Origin: Asterochloris sp. CNOR1
Lineage: Eukaryota > Chlorophyta > Trebouxiophyceae > Trebouxiales > Trebouxiaceae
Direction of reading: 5' to 3'
NCBI GenBank assembly: GCA_963969365.1
Contig: OZ017746.1
Location: 3,410,001 to 3,474,000 of the forward strand
Length of the DNA stretch: 64,000 nucleotides
Part shown: piece by piece, positions 11,877 to 23,910 of the stretch
Numbering within the stretch: position 1 is the stretch's first letter
How the letters are laid out: every line of letters begins with the position of its first letter
Program-made: the position numbers and the translations under genes
Notes under the pieces: generated by a model
Seen by the model: only the letters and a program-made list of their open reading frames with translations
Databases searched by the model: none
Told to the model about the DNA's origin: nothing

Positions 11877-14800
11877 ATGAATCCTGCCGATCTGAAACGT
11901 AAATCTGCTGGCAACTCAACCGATGATGTTGTTGTTGCTGTTCTGGAGGAGGAACAGGCCCAGAAGAGGTCCAAGAAGGCACAGCAGGGCCCAAAAGGTA
12001 CTGCAGCACAGCCTGCTGATGATCTGATCGCGCAGCGTGTAGAGCCAGGTCCCGACAGATGATGGTCTGTCGGTGCTTTGTGGTGGCCACTGTGAAACTT
12101 CTGGCTGCAGTTGACAGGCGGAAAGCTACCAAGATGACCCTGGGGGAGACAGAAGAGGCAGAGGGTGGCACTGTCCTGGAGAGCCGGGTAGCCATGGCGC
12201 AGGCCAAACGAAACCAGAAACGCAAGAACAAGAAAGCAGGTGGGGCAAGGGGGCACAACGGCTGCCGCATGGACAATGAGCTGAAACTTGTCTTGCCGGC
12301 CAGCAGGAGAGAGCACTGAGTGGGTTGCTCTCATGCTGCAAGTGTCTGGCCTGCAGGGGAGAGCACCGAGTGGGTTGCAGATGAGGAGGCAGAGGAGCTG
12401 GCGGGGCAGGATGAGGACGAGGGCATCAAGCTGACTGCCTTCAACATGGCCGAGGAGCGAGCAGATGGCTACTTTGACGAGGTACATGTGGCCTGGAAGC
12501 TGACTCCTGGGTGGTGCTGCAAAGTGAAGGGCAAGCAGCCACAGGGCTGCAGGGAGGGGCAGGTTGCACAGTATCATGCAGTGGCAGCACTGCGCTGTGC
12601 TGTGCGGCTCATTGCCAGCTTTGCTGAGGAGCACAGCTGCCCAGACTCAGCTGCTGACGCAACTCCTGCGCCTGCGTGCAGGGCGGCCACTACGTCGAGA
12701 ACAAGAAGGATGATGAAGAGGAGAAGGACGCCTGGCTGGCCTCCGGGGAAGGAGGTGAGGCGACCAGAGCACAACCTGGAAGTGTGTGGCATCCTGAGGT
12801 CTGCCCTGCAGGGGCTAACTTCAGAGGGTGTTGCCGGACTGAGCTTTGCTTTGCCCTGGATCCAGCTACATCAGGGGGCGAGCCTGCATTGGGTCAACAG
12901 GGTCAACTTTGCTGTGCCCAAAGCTGGCCTGCCCCCAACCCCTGCAGGCGCAGTCGTCAGCAACACAGTGCGCCAGCGGGTGGAAGAGCAGCACCGCAAG
13001 ATGGCAGCAGCTGAAGAAGCGCCCGAGATGACGCTGCGACAGGAGTGCGAGCTGAAGGGCACCGTCGCGGCCATCCTTCAGCCGGGGGAGACTGTGACGG
13101 CCGCGCTCAAGCGCCTGGGGGGGCAGCGGCAGCAGCGGACACGAGGTGCGTGGCCTGGCACTTCTGTGTTGCCCGTGCACATCTCACAGTGCACAGGCAG
13201 ACAGCACCAGCTGCACAGGCTGGCTGCAAGTGCATCTCAGCCGGCCGAGGCGTGTGGCAACAGCAAGCCGCAGGGGCCAGCGACAAGCAGTGGGCTCGAG
13301 GTCCAGCCCGCATGCCAGACTGCATCCCGGCGCCCAACACTGCTCAGCCATCCTCCACCTTGAGCAGCTGTACATTGATAGAAAGCATGTGGCCAGCAGC
13401 ATGTGGTAGGCAAGGTGCGAGACGCTTGCCTGCCCATCGTTGCTGACTTAGGTTGGTCGCCATCCACAGTCAGGAGCGTCAGGCAGTCCTCAGCCACAGG
13501 AGTCCCCTGCAGCAGTTCGTCTCAAGTGCAGCAGTTCCTCTCAAGTGCTCCAGTACACAGTGTGGACTCTCGCTACCCTGTTCCTGGTGCAGGTGGCAAG
13601 GCGGGCAAGCAGCCCCGCGCTCCTCCAACAGAGGCAGAGCTGGCAGCACGGGAGCAGCTGGACCGCCTGACGGAGGCTGCCAGTGCACTCATGGACAGCG
13701 GGGAGCTGGATGTCTACTCCAAGAGGCAGGTGCGCCGCAGCTCTGCAACCGCAGCCACAGGTCTTCTGCGTCTCCAGAGATGAGGAGATTGAGCTTGAGG
13801 TTTGCCTGGCTTCAGTGCGCGAGGGGGGGAGAGGGGCTTGCTGCTGGCACATGGCCGCAGGCAGAGCCAGACTTACACCAGTTGCGGTCCAGAACAGAGC
13901 TTGACGTGCTCTGACCTGCCTTGACTCGGCAAACCTGTGTACTACTGCAACTGAACCTCCATGGTCACAGGTTAAGGGGAGCTCTTTGTCGCAGCCTTGG
14001 TCCTTCTATCTGCTGGGTGTGGTACTGCTGCCCACAGAAGGCAGCTTGATGTTCCTCTGGCTGTCAAAGCTGTAGGCAACAGCAGGGCCTCCTTCCTGTG
14101 ACCTAGCTTGGGCAGCTGAGGGGCGGTCTGTATGACAGCATCAGGTGTCCCTGAGGTGCACGGCAGGAGTGTGCACAGCAAGGGAATGTGCGCGTGGACG
14201 CTTTGCATTTGCTTCCTGCAATTTGCACAGCAAGGTCACCATTAGCAGTTGATCCAGCCACCTGACAACTTCTGTGCTTGCTGTGCTGCAGGATCTGTTT
14301 GCGCGTGAGGCAGCCGCGTACCGCAAGCAGGGATTCGCCAATGACGACATGTTTGCAGATGACGAGGATGCAGAGCCCCAGCAGGGGCCTGCACCTGCAA
14401 GCGGCGCACGGCAACAGCAGAGGCAGCCAGCGCAAGCAGGTACATGCTTTTTGATGCTCAGCCCAGCTGCAGTCGGCCCACCTAGGATTGGCATGCTTGC
14501 GATCTGCATGTACCTTGGTACGGAAGCCTGAAGACCTGGATTGAGGGAAGAGGGCATTAGACTGGAAGGCAACCTGATCTAACGACCCGTCTGCCGCCTT
14601 GTCTGGTGCAGGGCCAGGGGCGTCAAATGGCACCAACAGTGGCAGCCTAAAGGCGCTCCCCACCAGCCAGGCTGCAGCAGCCCCTGCGAAAGTTGACTAT
14701 GCCACCTGGCCCATCAAGGAGCTCAGGCGCTTCCTGACACAGCGCAGCATGGTGAGCGCTCTTGTGAAACCCAGCTGCTCTGACAAGTGTATGCTGCACA

Positions 14801-15317
14801 GCAGCAGCTGCGTGCCATAAAGGCAGCCAGTTTTATTGGCCATGGCTCCCTCCAGTTCAGCATGCCCAGCTATGCAAGGACACATGCGCACAAACAGATT
14901 CAAGCGCTTTCCGTATGGTCTGAGCCCCACACTTTGCAAAGTGATGGACCAGGCTGCTTTTCTATTGTTTCACGGCTCATTCTGTGCCATGCACTGCAGG
15001 ACATCTCAAACATTGTGGAGAAGCAGGAGCTTGTAGAGAAAGCCAAGCAGGAAGCTGCCAAAGGCCCTAAGGGCAAAGCTCAGGTGCATCCTGTGCCCCC
15101 GGACTACATCCATGACTCGGCCACAGGTGGGGCACAGCTTAGGTCTGACTCATGGTGGCATCGCTATCTGACACGTCGAGTTCCACATGTTGCAGGGTAC
15201 TATCTGAATGCCAGCAATGGCATGTACTTTGATGCTGCAAGTGGTGGCTACTACAGCAGTTCAGATGGCAACTGGTACTCATGGGATGGCTCGCAGTTTG
15301 TCCAGTGGACGCAGTGA
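11877..15317 (+). CDS. CD2BP2/LIN1-like U5 snRNP protein
   Basis: Relative of CD2BP2 (U5-52K) and yeast Lin1, which bind Prp6/Dib1 in the U5 or tri-snRNP. Exons: 11877-11997, 12111-12239, 12357-12481, 12682-12754, 12948-13145, 13593-13729, 14292-14439, 14612-14751, 15000-15126, 15196-15317; total 1,320 nt, 439 residues. A Lys-rich N terminus leads to the diagnostic block GIKLTAFNMAEERADGYFDE then GGHYVENK and DAWL (residues about 108-145), matching the 'I-x-A-F-N-x-x-x-E-x-x-x-G-x-F-D' signature of the family. Next come an ILQPGETVTAALKRLG block, another family landmark, acidic linkers, a SAP-like helix pair (WPIKELRRFL to VEKQELVEKA, about 346-372) and a Tyr-rich OCRE-like tail. I do not find the canonical GYF core. 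Plant LIN1 proteins also end in a Tyr-rich tail. Confidence 0.85.
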
Positions 15318-15469
15318 ATGTCATGTTGTTCTGGTCATGTTTCAGTTCTGTCAGATAGTGAAGCTCGGCGCTGCCGCAGGGCATCTGACTCCCTGCAGAC
15401 ACCAATGCATGCTCCCTAGTGTAGATGCATCTTGACTTGCCAGAATGTTTGGATGTCAGCAAGCAAGTC

Positions 15470-18400
15470 TTACCCTCTGAGCAGGGTTGCCAGCTCCTTA
15501 GCAGAGGTGTGTGATGTCTCCAGCCTGGCCGTCGGCCCATGGGCAAGATCAGCAGCAGCTCTGAGCTGCTGCTGATCATGCACTGAAGCTGGCAGCGACC
15601 TGCTGCCTGCCAGGTCTGTCTGTCGCGCTGCCAGCTGCCTGGCTGTTCCCACATTGAGCGTGTCGTGCAAAGGTCTGCTGTGCTGCGGCCGAAGCTCCTG
15701 TGCTGCAAATTCTGACTGCAAGTTGCTGCGTTCCTTGCTCACTATGCTGCTGGGCCTCAGCAGCGGGCCTGTATCTGATGAGTCAAAGTCAAGACTGGCA
15801 GCACTGCCCCCATTAGCCTGGATACCTACATGTTGCACTGATCTTCAGCACATGCAATGTGACGTCATGAATGGAGCAGGAGTGCTGACCAGACTGTGTA
15901 ACGGAGTTCGCACCCTGATCTCACGTACTGAACAGTCCCAGATGGGAGACCTACCTTGCCCTGGTCCAAATGATGCAGTCCGGGAGGCAGGTCTGATAGC
16001 ATGGCTGGCGCTGTCAGGTTCCTGCTCAGCTGAGCAGGCCTGCCTCCTGAGCTCCAGAGCTAGGCTCTGCAATCTTGAGGGTGTGGCAGGGCCCCTCACA
16101 CCACCCTGCTGGCTCGACAGCACAGCAGCAGCCTGTCTGGCTGCCAAAGCCTGCCCTGCTGCAGCAGAGTCACGCATGGCTGCACTGTCTGCAGATGTTG
16201 CTTGAGGAGCGAAGTTCAGCTGCCTCCGCATTGCTGGCTGACTGACAGCAGGTCTCTGCTGCCTGGCAAAGGCTGCAGGGCTTTGGCTGAGGTGTTGCAT
16301 CAACCCTGCAGCTGACCTGCTGGCCGGCTGCATGCTGCACATGCATCCCAGAACAGAGGCAGCTGCACTGGCATGCTGCTGCATCAGGTCACCGACCTGA
16401 GTTGGTACACAGACAGGCTGCTCTGGAGGCTGATGGAATTGATACCCACTACGCATGGACTGCTGGGGAGCAAGAGCACCCGACTCCTCTATGGAGGAGT
16501 CCGCAGAGTCATGCTGCTGAGCATGTGCCGCCTCCGCCTCCCCCTGTGCCAGTTGAAGCTGCAACGCCGTCGCCTGCCTCTGTGGCACCTGCAGGCTGGG
16601 CTGCCAACTAGGCTCAGCAGCATAAGCTGCCAGGGAGGGCTCCCCTGCCATGCTAGCAGCTCTGCTGGGCCCCCTTATGCTACGCTGGCCGACCAGAGGG
16701 GAGCCATGTGCAAACCCAGCAGGACCCTGCTGGGAAGCGCTCCCGGGGTCTCGAGACGTGCCCTCAGGGCTCCCATTCAGCTGCAGGTGCAGCTCAGCTG
16801 TCTGGGGCGCCTGCCTGGCACCTGCAGTGTCTGGCGACTCGGGTGTGGGGTGCAGAGATAGGTGGGTGGGTGCCTCTGCCTGCTGAAGACCAGCAGATGC
16901 TACCCCAGCCCAGGGTTCCTGCTGTGCAGCCACGTTCTGCTGCCCTCCCGCCGGCATCCGTGAGGCCTGCTGTTGCAGCAGGGGGCCTGCTAAGCTTGGC
17001 TGCCTGCTCGCTGGCGTTCTAAAGGCCTGTTGCTGCAGCACTGGACCTGCTGCGCTGCGCTGCCTGCTCAGCGGCACCCCAGAGGGCTGCTGTTGCAGTG
17101 CCTGCCCTGGTGCACGCCCCACGTCCCCTGAAGCAAAGCCTGCAGATAACATGCATATGGTGGGAGTCAGCAGACAGGATCGAGCAGTGTCCAGGGGAGC
17201 AGGGATTGCGCAGCTATGCTGACCCAAGTGGAGCATTCCTCCCACGCAGCATGGGGTGGCAGCGTCGGCCTGTAGGCAAGGTGTTCCATCCAGGGGAGCA
17301 CGCGCTTGTCAGACCGCTGTGTGAGCCCTGCAGCAGGTGCCTGGGGAGGCCAGCATGCAGGCATGCGGAGTGCACACCTGGGACGTGGAAGGCGACAGCG
17401 TGGGATAGCCTGCCGCTGCCTCCTGCCTCAGAGACTGGAAGACTGGCCAGCCCTCTGGGGTAACCAGGAGGTAGGCCTTGCAGCTGCCCATCGCTGGGTG
17501 GGCTCCTGCCCAGGGGGCTCCTGCTGAGGGGCAGGGACAGCCCCCGCTGCACGGCTGCAGACCACTCTGGGCGGCTGCCTGGCCACATGCTGGCTGCCTT
17601 GCCGACCCGCTGCCCGCCTGCTGCCCCGGCACCCCAGGCTAGAGACGCTCCACCCCCTGCAGCATGACTTCCTGGAACCAACAGCATGCTAAGCGGATGC
17701 TGAAGTGATCAGCCCTTCAACACAGCATGGCCCTCCACAATGAGCCCGGTTACACATGAGTAGGCAAGGCATCTGATCAGAGAGGTTCACAGGTTCCTGC
17801 GGCTTGGCTTTCTGCATGATGTTTGTGTCCTGCTGACCTCACCTTCTGTTGATATCCAAACCCCTCCTGCAGGCTGCCCCAATTCAGCGCCTGGCCCAGC
17901 ACTTGAGCCAGGCTGACTTGAGCCAGGCTGTGGAAAGCTGCGACTGTGCTCGCGAGCCTGAGGCCTGGCGGGCGCTGCTTTGCAATGAGGGCTCTGGGGC
18001 TGCCTGAACTCCTCTGGCTGCAGGTGCCAGGCCGCCTCATCGCTCCCCGGACTGGCAGCCTCCCCAACTGCATCGTCAAGGGCTGACTCATCCACATCAG
18101 CGCTCTGCCGGCCGCCACTCTCTGCAGCTGCCCGGCTGACCTGCCGGGGTGGCAGACTGCGCCCTGCCCAAGGCGTGCCAGGGGCGGGGCCTCCCTCCGT
18201 TGTGCCGGGTTGACCTGCGGTCGGGCTGCTCGCGGCCCAGGGCGTGCCAGGGGCCAAACCCCCCTGTATGGCGCTGTGCTGCCTGGCCACCAAGCGCTCT
18301 GCAGTGACCTCCTGCGCTTGTCGCCGCCCTGAGCCCCCGCCAAGCACCTGTGTACTGCTGGGCGGGCGGCTGAGGCCTGGCCGAGGAGCCTCAGCAGCCT

Positions 18401-21400
18401 GCACTCCCTCAGCGCCCATCTCTGCTGGTGGGTGGGTCAGATGCTCTCCCCCATCGTCCTGGACAGGCAGCTCCTCAGCCAGCGCAGCAGCTGGCAGGGT
18501 GCTGGTGGAGTAGAGGCGCCCCAGCAGCAAGTCGTCTCCGTCCTGGCTGCCTTCCCCGGGGGGTGCCCGCCGGGCTGACGGGGAGGCAGCTCGACTGGCG
18601 CGCTGCCGTGCCTGATCGGCCTGCAGCTGGGCTCGCTGCCGCCTGCCGTTCCGCGCAAGCGTCTGCCACCCTGCAAGGGTGTCCAGCAGGTTGTGGTTGG
18701 CTTCTACACTGGCCGCCTTGGGTGAAGCACAGTCCTGGGTCAAGATGTGCAATCACAGCTCATGCCAGGACTCTCCTGTGCGGCCTGCACCCCAGGACAC
18801 AGCAGCAGGCCCAGTGGTGAGCATCCCAGCTGCCTTCAGGCTGGAGCAGACCGTCATTGCCCAGCAGGCAGCTGAGGCAACCACCTCTCCGGCAAGTGTG
18901 ACAAACATCTCTAGGGGGGCACAGAAGTCTTAGGCCCTGGTGGGCCATCAGAACAAGCAAGCCCGGTGTTGACACCTACCATTTGGTAGCATGCAGGCTG
19001 CAACAGCATGCCAGCTGGTGCACCGATGGTGAGGGCCGGCAGCCAGGCTAGGGCAGGCTCTGCTTGCCATGTCAGTCATCACCTTTGAGGCAGCACAGCA
19101 TGAGGCCTTGGTGGCGCCGCCACCAGCAGGCCCGCGGGCATGCCCATCGCTGCCACTGCCGCAGGATGACTCGCCGCTCACGACGCTGGCGCCAGGCAGC
19201 CAGCAACCGCGCCCCTCGCCGGCTGTGTATCAGGCGGTGCCATTTGCGCAGCACCTCCCCACCCAGAAACAGCTGCCTCCTGCAAGGCACAGTGGGCCAG
19301 CTATTCAGTATTCAAGACCATGTTGCAAGCCATGGCGGGCCAAGCATTGATGACCAATCAGGTCCACTGCTCCGGACGGGGTTTGAGGTCTGCTTGCACA
19401 GAGCTGGCTTGTCAGCTATCCGTCAGCTTGACTAAAATGTGCGCAGAGCTGCACACTCTTGCCTGCACAGCCTGCGGCGGGCCTCAGTGTGCGCATTCCA
19501 GGCTGTGAAGGCCTGCTGGGCCAGGCGCCAGCCGTGTTGCCGCCAGAAGTGCAGGTGTGCTAGCCCCTCTGCCCGCCTGCCCAGCCTCTGCCAGGCGGCG
19601 TCAAGCTCGTTCTGATGCGCGCCAGCCTGCACAGCAATGCAGACAAGCATGCAGGACAGCAAGGCACAGCCCATAACACTAGCTACCAAAGAAGGGTGCA
19701 ACACCAAGGTCTCTGTGTGTCAGCTGCTCCATGCTGGCTCATGAGCCTGGCTGACCGTCCCAACTAGCCTGTGATGGGAGCTGAGCTTAGGCTGGAATAT
19801 GATATGCATACTCAGCACAGGTTCGATGTGACGCAAGCAAAAGCAAACCTGTGCTTCGAGCTGCTGCTGCTGCCGCAGCAGCTCCTCCTTGTGGTGCTGG
19901 AGCTGCCTGTCTGTCCAGGCAGCGTGCTGTGCCTTGATGTTCTGCACGCGCACGTTGTGCTCACGGCGGAGCACGTCCACCTCCCCCTGCAGGCAGAGGG
20001 GCCCTGGGTGCACGCCCTCAGCAATGTGGCTTTGCCTCACCCATGCAGGACTTGCAGGGTCAGGCAGCAAAAAGCTCAGACAGCTCCATTAGCTTGGGCC
20101 TCTCAGCATGCGTACTTAGCTTTTGTCTGTTGCTCCAGCCGGGATGGTCAAGAGAGGCAGCACAGGCAGCAGACAATGCGCATGCTTGTACGGCATACAG
20201 GCTTGAGATGGTCATGTCATTGGGAGAGAGGCTCACCTCAAACCTGTGGAGCTCTGCCCTGATGAGCTCTAGCTCTGCAGCCTGCTCCTGCCTGTCGGAG
20301 GGACATCAGGGCACGTGAGATGCATGTCACAGCTGGCAAGCAGATGCTGGCAATGCTTTGCAAACAACCACGCAGGCCGCCACAGGGCACAGTCAGGGGC
20401 TGCCCATGGCAACTTATTGTACATGAAGAATACTGAAACAAAACCCTGGTGACACTGGTGCGGCAACTTTGCAGTGTGGTGCCCAGACTGTGCAAATAAT
20501 AATCAACACCCATAGTCTGCTGCTGCTTAGCCAATCACCACCCCACAGGAGCTGAGCCTGCCCAAGGACGCAGCAACCCAGCCAGCAGTGGCACACCTGG
20601 CGTGCTCCACCTCAGCAGCCCTGTCCTGCTCAGCTGCCCGGGCCTGGGACTGGTAGGAGGCCTTCCAGCGCTCAGCCTCGGAAGCATGCTGCTGCTGCAG
20701 CGTGACCAGCTGGTGCTGCGTCCTCTTCAGGGCTGCAGTCGCCTCCTGCAGCTGGAAGTGCGTGTCCCTGCAAGAGCACAAGTAGCTGATGAGCGCCACA
20801 GCCCCACACAGTGGGCTGACAGTGTGCTGGATGCGGGCATCAGGCTGCACAGGATGCAGAGACATGAACCACAGGGTTGCCAAGCATCAACAGACTGGGC
20901 TCTACCCCAGAGGGACCTTGCCCTGACAACCACCACAGCCAGGGAGGCAGCTCCATGTCGCTCAGCCCCAGATGGCTGCTGGCTGCCAGCACCCAAGAGC
21001 AGCAAGGTAGCAGCCCAGCTGTCTGCCCCCCAGGACAGTTCTGAAGAGCCAGCAGAGCAGCAGTTGGTGTACTGGAAGCAGGCCACCTGGCATCACCCCA
21101 GATGGCTCTGCCCTCCCCCAGTTCCCGCTCCAGCTCGGCGCAGCGGGTCTGCATGCCACTCAGGGCTGCCTCATGCTCCTGCTTCACACTAGCCAGTTCA
21201 CGCCTGCGCACAGGTGAGGGCACTTCATCAGCCCTTGCAGGCTCTCCAGCTGAATGCAAACAGGTGCTGTGACAATGAGACCAGCCCGTAGGAAGCTGCG
21301 GCATGCACACCTTCTGTGCTCTTTGCTGTCGAACATCTTGGGTGCAGGTGCCTGCTACTCACACACTGCTGGCGGCCATCTCCTGCTGCCTGTCCTGCCC

Positions 21401-23067
21401 GAGCGCCTGCTGAGCCGTCAGGCGGTTGTGCACCTCCTGCAGCCTGGCTGACAGGCGCTCCTCCACCTCCCGGCAGGCAGCTGCGACCTGCAGATGCAGT
21501 GCACACAGGGGACTTGTAGGCCCAGGTCGCCGATGTCCATCATGCAGATAGACACTGCTTACACCTTTCTGCGACTGCCCAACAGCAAAGTGCCTGTTTG
21601 GGCAGCCTTCCCTACCCAGCAGGGGGCACCCAGTGTGTCTTACAACCTGCATGGCAGCTGCAACTTGCAGATCCAGCCTGCTTGTTGAAACATGATTGAT
21701 GGCAGCAGGCATCTTCAACAAAATGTGGCTGCGCGTCCTGCAGCGGTATGTGATGCCGACTGGTCCTACAGCCAGGCTTCTCAGTCTAGCAGGTGCACCT
21801 GCCCATAGCGGTCTGCTGCAGACATGCCCGCCAAGACTCAGGCTGCACATTTCTCCTCCTAACTGACCCCAAGTACCGGGTACAATCGCTGTGCATGGCG
21901 GAGCATGACGGTGTTTCCTTCACTTGCAAGACACTGCAACCTGCAACGGTGGGGTGGGCTCCCAGTGTTTCAGACACTGCTCATCACCACTGACCTGCTG
22001 CGCATGTCCCTCCTCCAGTGCCTGCAGGCGCTGCTGCAGGTGCACCCTGTCCGCCTGCGCCTGCTGTAGCTGGCAGCGCGTCTCGTGCTGCTCCGATCCA
22101 GCAGCCCTCTGCAGGCTGGAGCGCTGAGTCTCCAGCCATTTGCAGGCCTCCAGGGCTGCGTGAGCCTCCTGCCGGGCGGCCTTCAGCTGCGCCTCCTGCT
22201 CGGTGCGCAGGTGCTGCAGCAGCTTGAGCTCCTTCTCAAACCTGCAGAAGCAGAGCTGAGTGTCGGCAAAAGCCTTGGGCACTAGAACATAGCCTCTGTA
22301 TGCAGATGCTGCCCCAGCCCTGCTGAACGCCGGACAATTCATGCTGGAAGATAATGTGACCTACAGGGAATAGGAGATCTGCTTGCCATGCTCGGCAGTC
22401 TCACCCGGACAGGGCGTGGTGCACGCTGGAGGTGTGGCCCTTCTGCTTGAATCCCACGCTGCAGGCCATGGCAATCCGCAGGCGCTCGCTGAGAGCCAGC
22501 TCTGTCCTCAGGCCAGCAACCTCGTGGCGCAGCTCAGACAGGGCCGCCTCAGCCTCTATCACGCTGCGTCGACAGAGAGCCACCTGCACAGGTGGAAGGT
22601 TGTGAGGTCTGGACAATGTGCAGAGCATGCATGGTGGCTGAGCACAGTCTGCACGTGCGACATGCATACTGCATCATACAGACCTCTGCTCGCCACGCCG
22701 CTGCTCGTTCTGGAGGGCTGGCCCCCTGCTGAGTGCAAGGGGTCCCTTCAGCTGCTGCACTCCCCCATGCACCTTGAGGGATGTGGGCTGCTGGAGATGC
22801 AGGGTTGCTGGCCCTGTGTGGCATGCTGCTGATGCCAGGTGCATGTGCATCCTGGCACACAGACTCCAGAGGGCTTTCACTCAATCTTTGTCTGGAGAGT
22901 TTCTCAAGCAGGGTCACAGAGAGAGGGGTAGCTGTTTGAGACTCAGTGCCAGCTGCCCTAGGGTGCATAGGCGGAGCATCCCCCCTCGTCCTTTGCTGAC
23001 CCTGGGTATCAGAACTGATTCCGGTCATCCTGCATTGTTTAAGGCTTCCCTCCAAGCTCATGCCCAT
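15470..23067 (-). CDS. Large coiled-coil protein with Sfi1-like Trp-rich segments
   Basis: Probable cytoskeletal or centriolar/basal-body scaffold; not assigned to a named family. Exons: 23067-22684, 22583-22405, 22241-21995, 21487-21363, 21203-21087, 20767-20597, 20291-20237, 19986-19849, 19626-19463, 19279-19083, 18910-18801, 18734-17843, 17656-17378, 17139-15955, 15825-15470; total 4,599 nt, 1,532 residues with every phase closed. Residues about 129-472 are long charged helices (for example FEKELKLLQHLRTEQEAQ and LELIRAELHRFE). Residues 473-592 hold spaced Trp motifs (FTAWNAHTEARRRL, VLRKWHRL, LLAAWRQRRERR, LRQWQRW) of the kind seen in Sfi1 centrin-binding repeats. The remaining 900 or so residues are low-complexity Gln/Ser/Pro/Ala with short repeats. 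The intron after 19463 appears to be GC-AG. It is convergent with the LIN1-like gene, 152 bp apart. Confidence 0.65.
16919..17098 (-). repeat. 60-bp (20-residue) imperfect tandem repeats inside coiled-coil gene
   Basis: Three copies with a 60-base period lie inside the exon 17139-15955; anchor points are near 16965, 17025 and 17085. In the protein each unit reads like a Gly-Pro, LLQQQ, Arg-Met/Thr-Pro, Ser-Arg-Gln pattern (for example AGPLLQQQASRMPAG). The period is a multiple of three, so copy number can change without breaking the frame. Confidence 0.8.
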
Positions 23068-23401
23068 TTCCGTTCTTGTGAAACTAAGTTTTGGCAGCCC
23101 GGGCCAACATGCCCCTGGTCCAGCCAAGCATCAGAACAGTTGCAGCTTCTGTGCCTGGTGGCATGAGAGGCAGGTCCAGAACGCTCCGCCAGTGACACTG
23201 TCAAGCGCTTCAACGAAGTCCCGAGCTGTGGCAGCCTGATCAGAAGCCTCACAGGCCATCATTGGCCAGATCTGCAATGCTCCACTGAAGCAGGCAATGT
23301 TGCTCAGGGAAGGGGGTTGGGTCGTGCCCCTTGATTGCCAGCACCCAGTGCTGCAGGCTTGGCTGCAATACATTGAAGGCGCGCAGCGGCACATCTGCGC
23401 C
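23068..23401. other. Interval upstream of coiled-coil gene
   Basis: Lies between the 5' end of the minus-strand coiled-coil gene and the stop of the unidentified minus-strand exon pair. An open frame continues in antisense across much of it, but nothing looks like a family I know and no splice-supported exon was found. It probably contains the promoter and 5' UTR of the coiled-coil gene. Confidence 0.4.
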
Positions 23402-23910
23402 CTATTCGGAAAGGATGCCTGCCCTGAGGAGCTCATTGTGGATGCCGATGCGCCTTGCCAGAACAACTGGACGCCCCTCACGTGAGGCTGTGCAGAAGAG
23501 TATCTGAGTGTGCAGCCTCTGCACAATATGCTCCTGCAGGCCTTTTGCAGCAGCAGCCCTCTGGACAGCTTCTGCTGCCTAGGACCTACCACACCCTGAT
23601 GCCAAACTGGGTCACTCCTGCAGAATCGTGGGGACCATGGCCCTGGTGGCGCTGGTGATAGTCCTGCTGCTGCTGGCGGCCTGCCACCAGTTCATCAGGT
23701 CAGCTCAAGTGCAGACTGGCAGGGTCATCTGCTTTTGCACTACAATTGCTCTCCCATCTGCTTCTACATCCTGGCATGCTGCCGCAGCGGCCCTGGTGTC
23801 CATCACCTTCCATAAAGGCTGCGGCACAAGCTTATGCTGGTCTTTGCTGATGCCTTCTCCTTTCTTAAATGCTGCTGCTATCTGCTGCTCTCTATCAAGG
23901 TGCTGCCAAG
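23402..23910 (-). CDS. Unidentified protein, two 3' exons, antisense to DAG kinase 5' end
   Basis: Two minus-strand exons, 23910-23807 and 23578-23402, join in phase with GT-AG borders and end at a TAG. The first reads [20 protein letters not shown] then [14 protein letters not shown]. The second reads AAEAVQRAAAAKGLQEHIVQ, then RLHTQILFCTASREGRPVVL and ARRIGIHNELLRAGILSE before the stop. Composition and helix pattern look like real protein and unlike the shadow frames around it. No initiating Met was found; any 5' exon would be antisense to the DAG kinase C1 exon. The intron on this strand contains the proposed DAG kinase exon 1. It may be a live gene whose 5' end I could not trace, or a truncated remnant. 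The function is not recognised. Confidence 0.45.

Noticed and set aside
18760-18975. Minus frame with Cys pairs (CHTCRRGGCLSC) considered as a zinc knuckle
   Set aside because: The frame that closes the phase of the coiled-coil gene here reads EMFVTLAGEVV instead; the Cys-rich frame is its shadow.
23297-23485. Plus-strand 62-codon frame with a true ATG
   Set aside because: The opposite strand over the same bases gives a phase-matched exon pair with better splice support, so this is probably its shadow.
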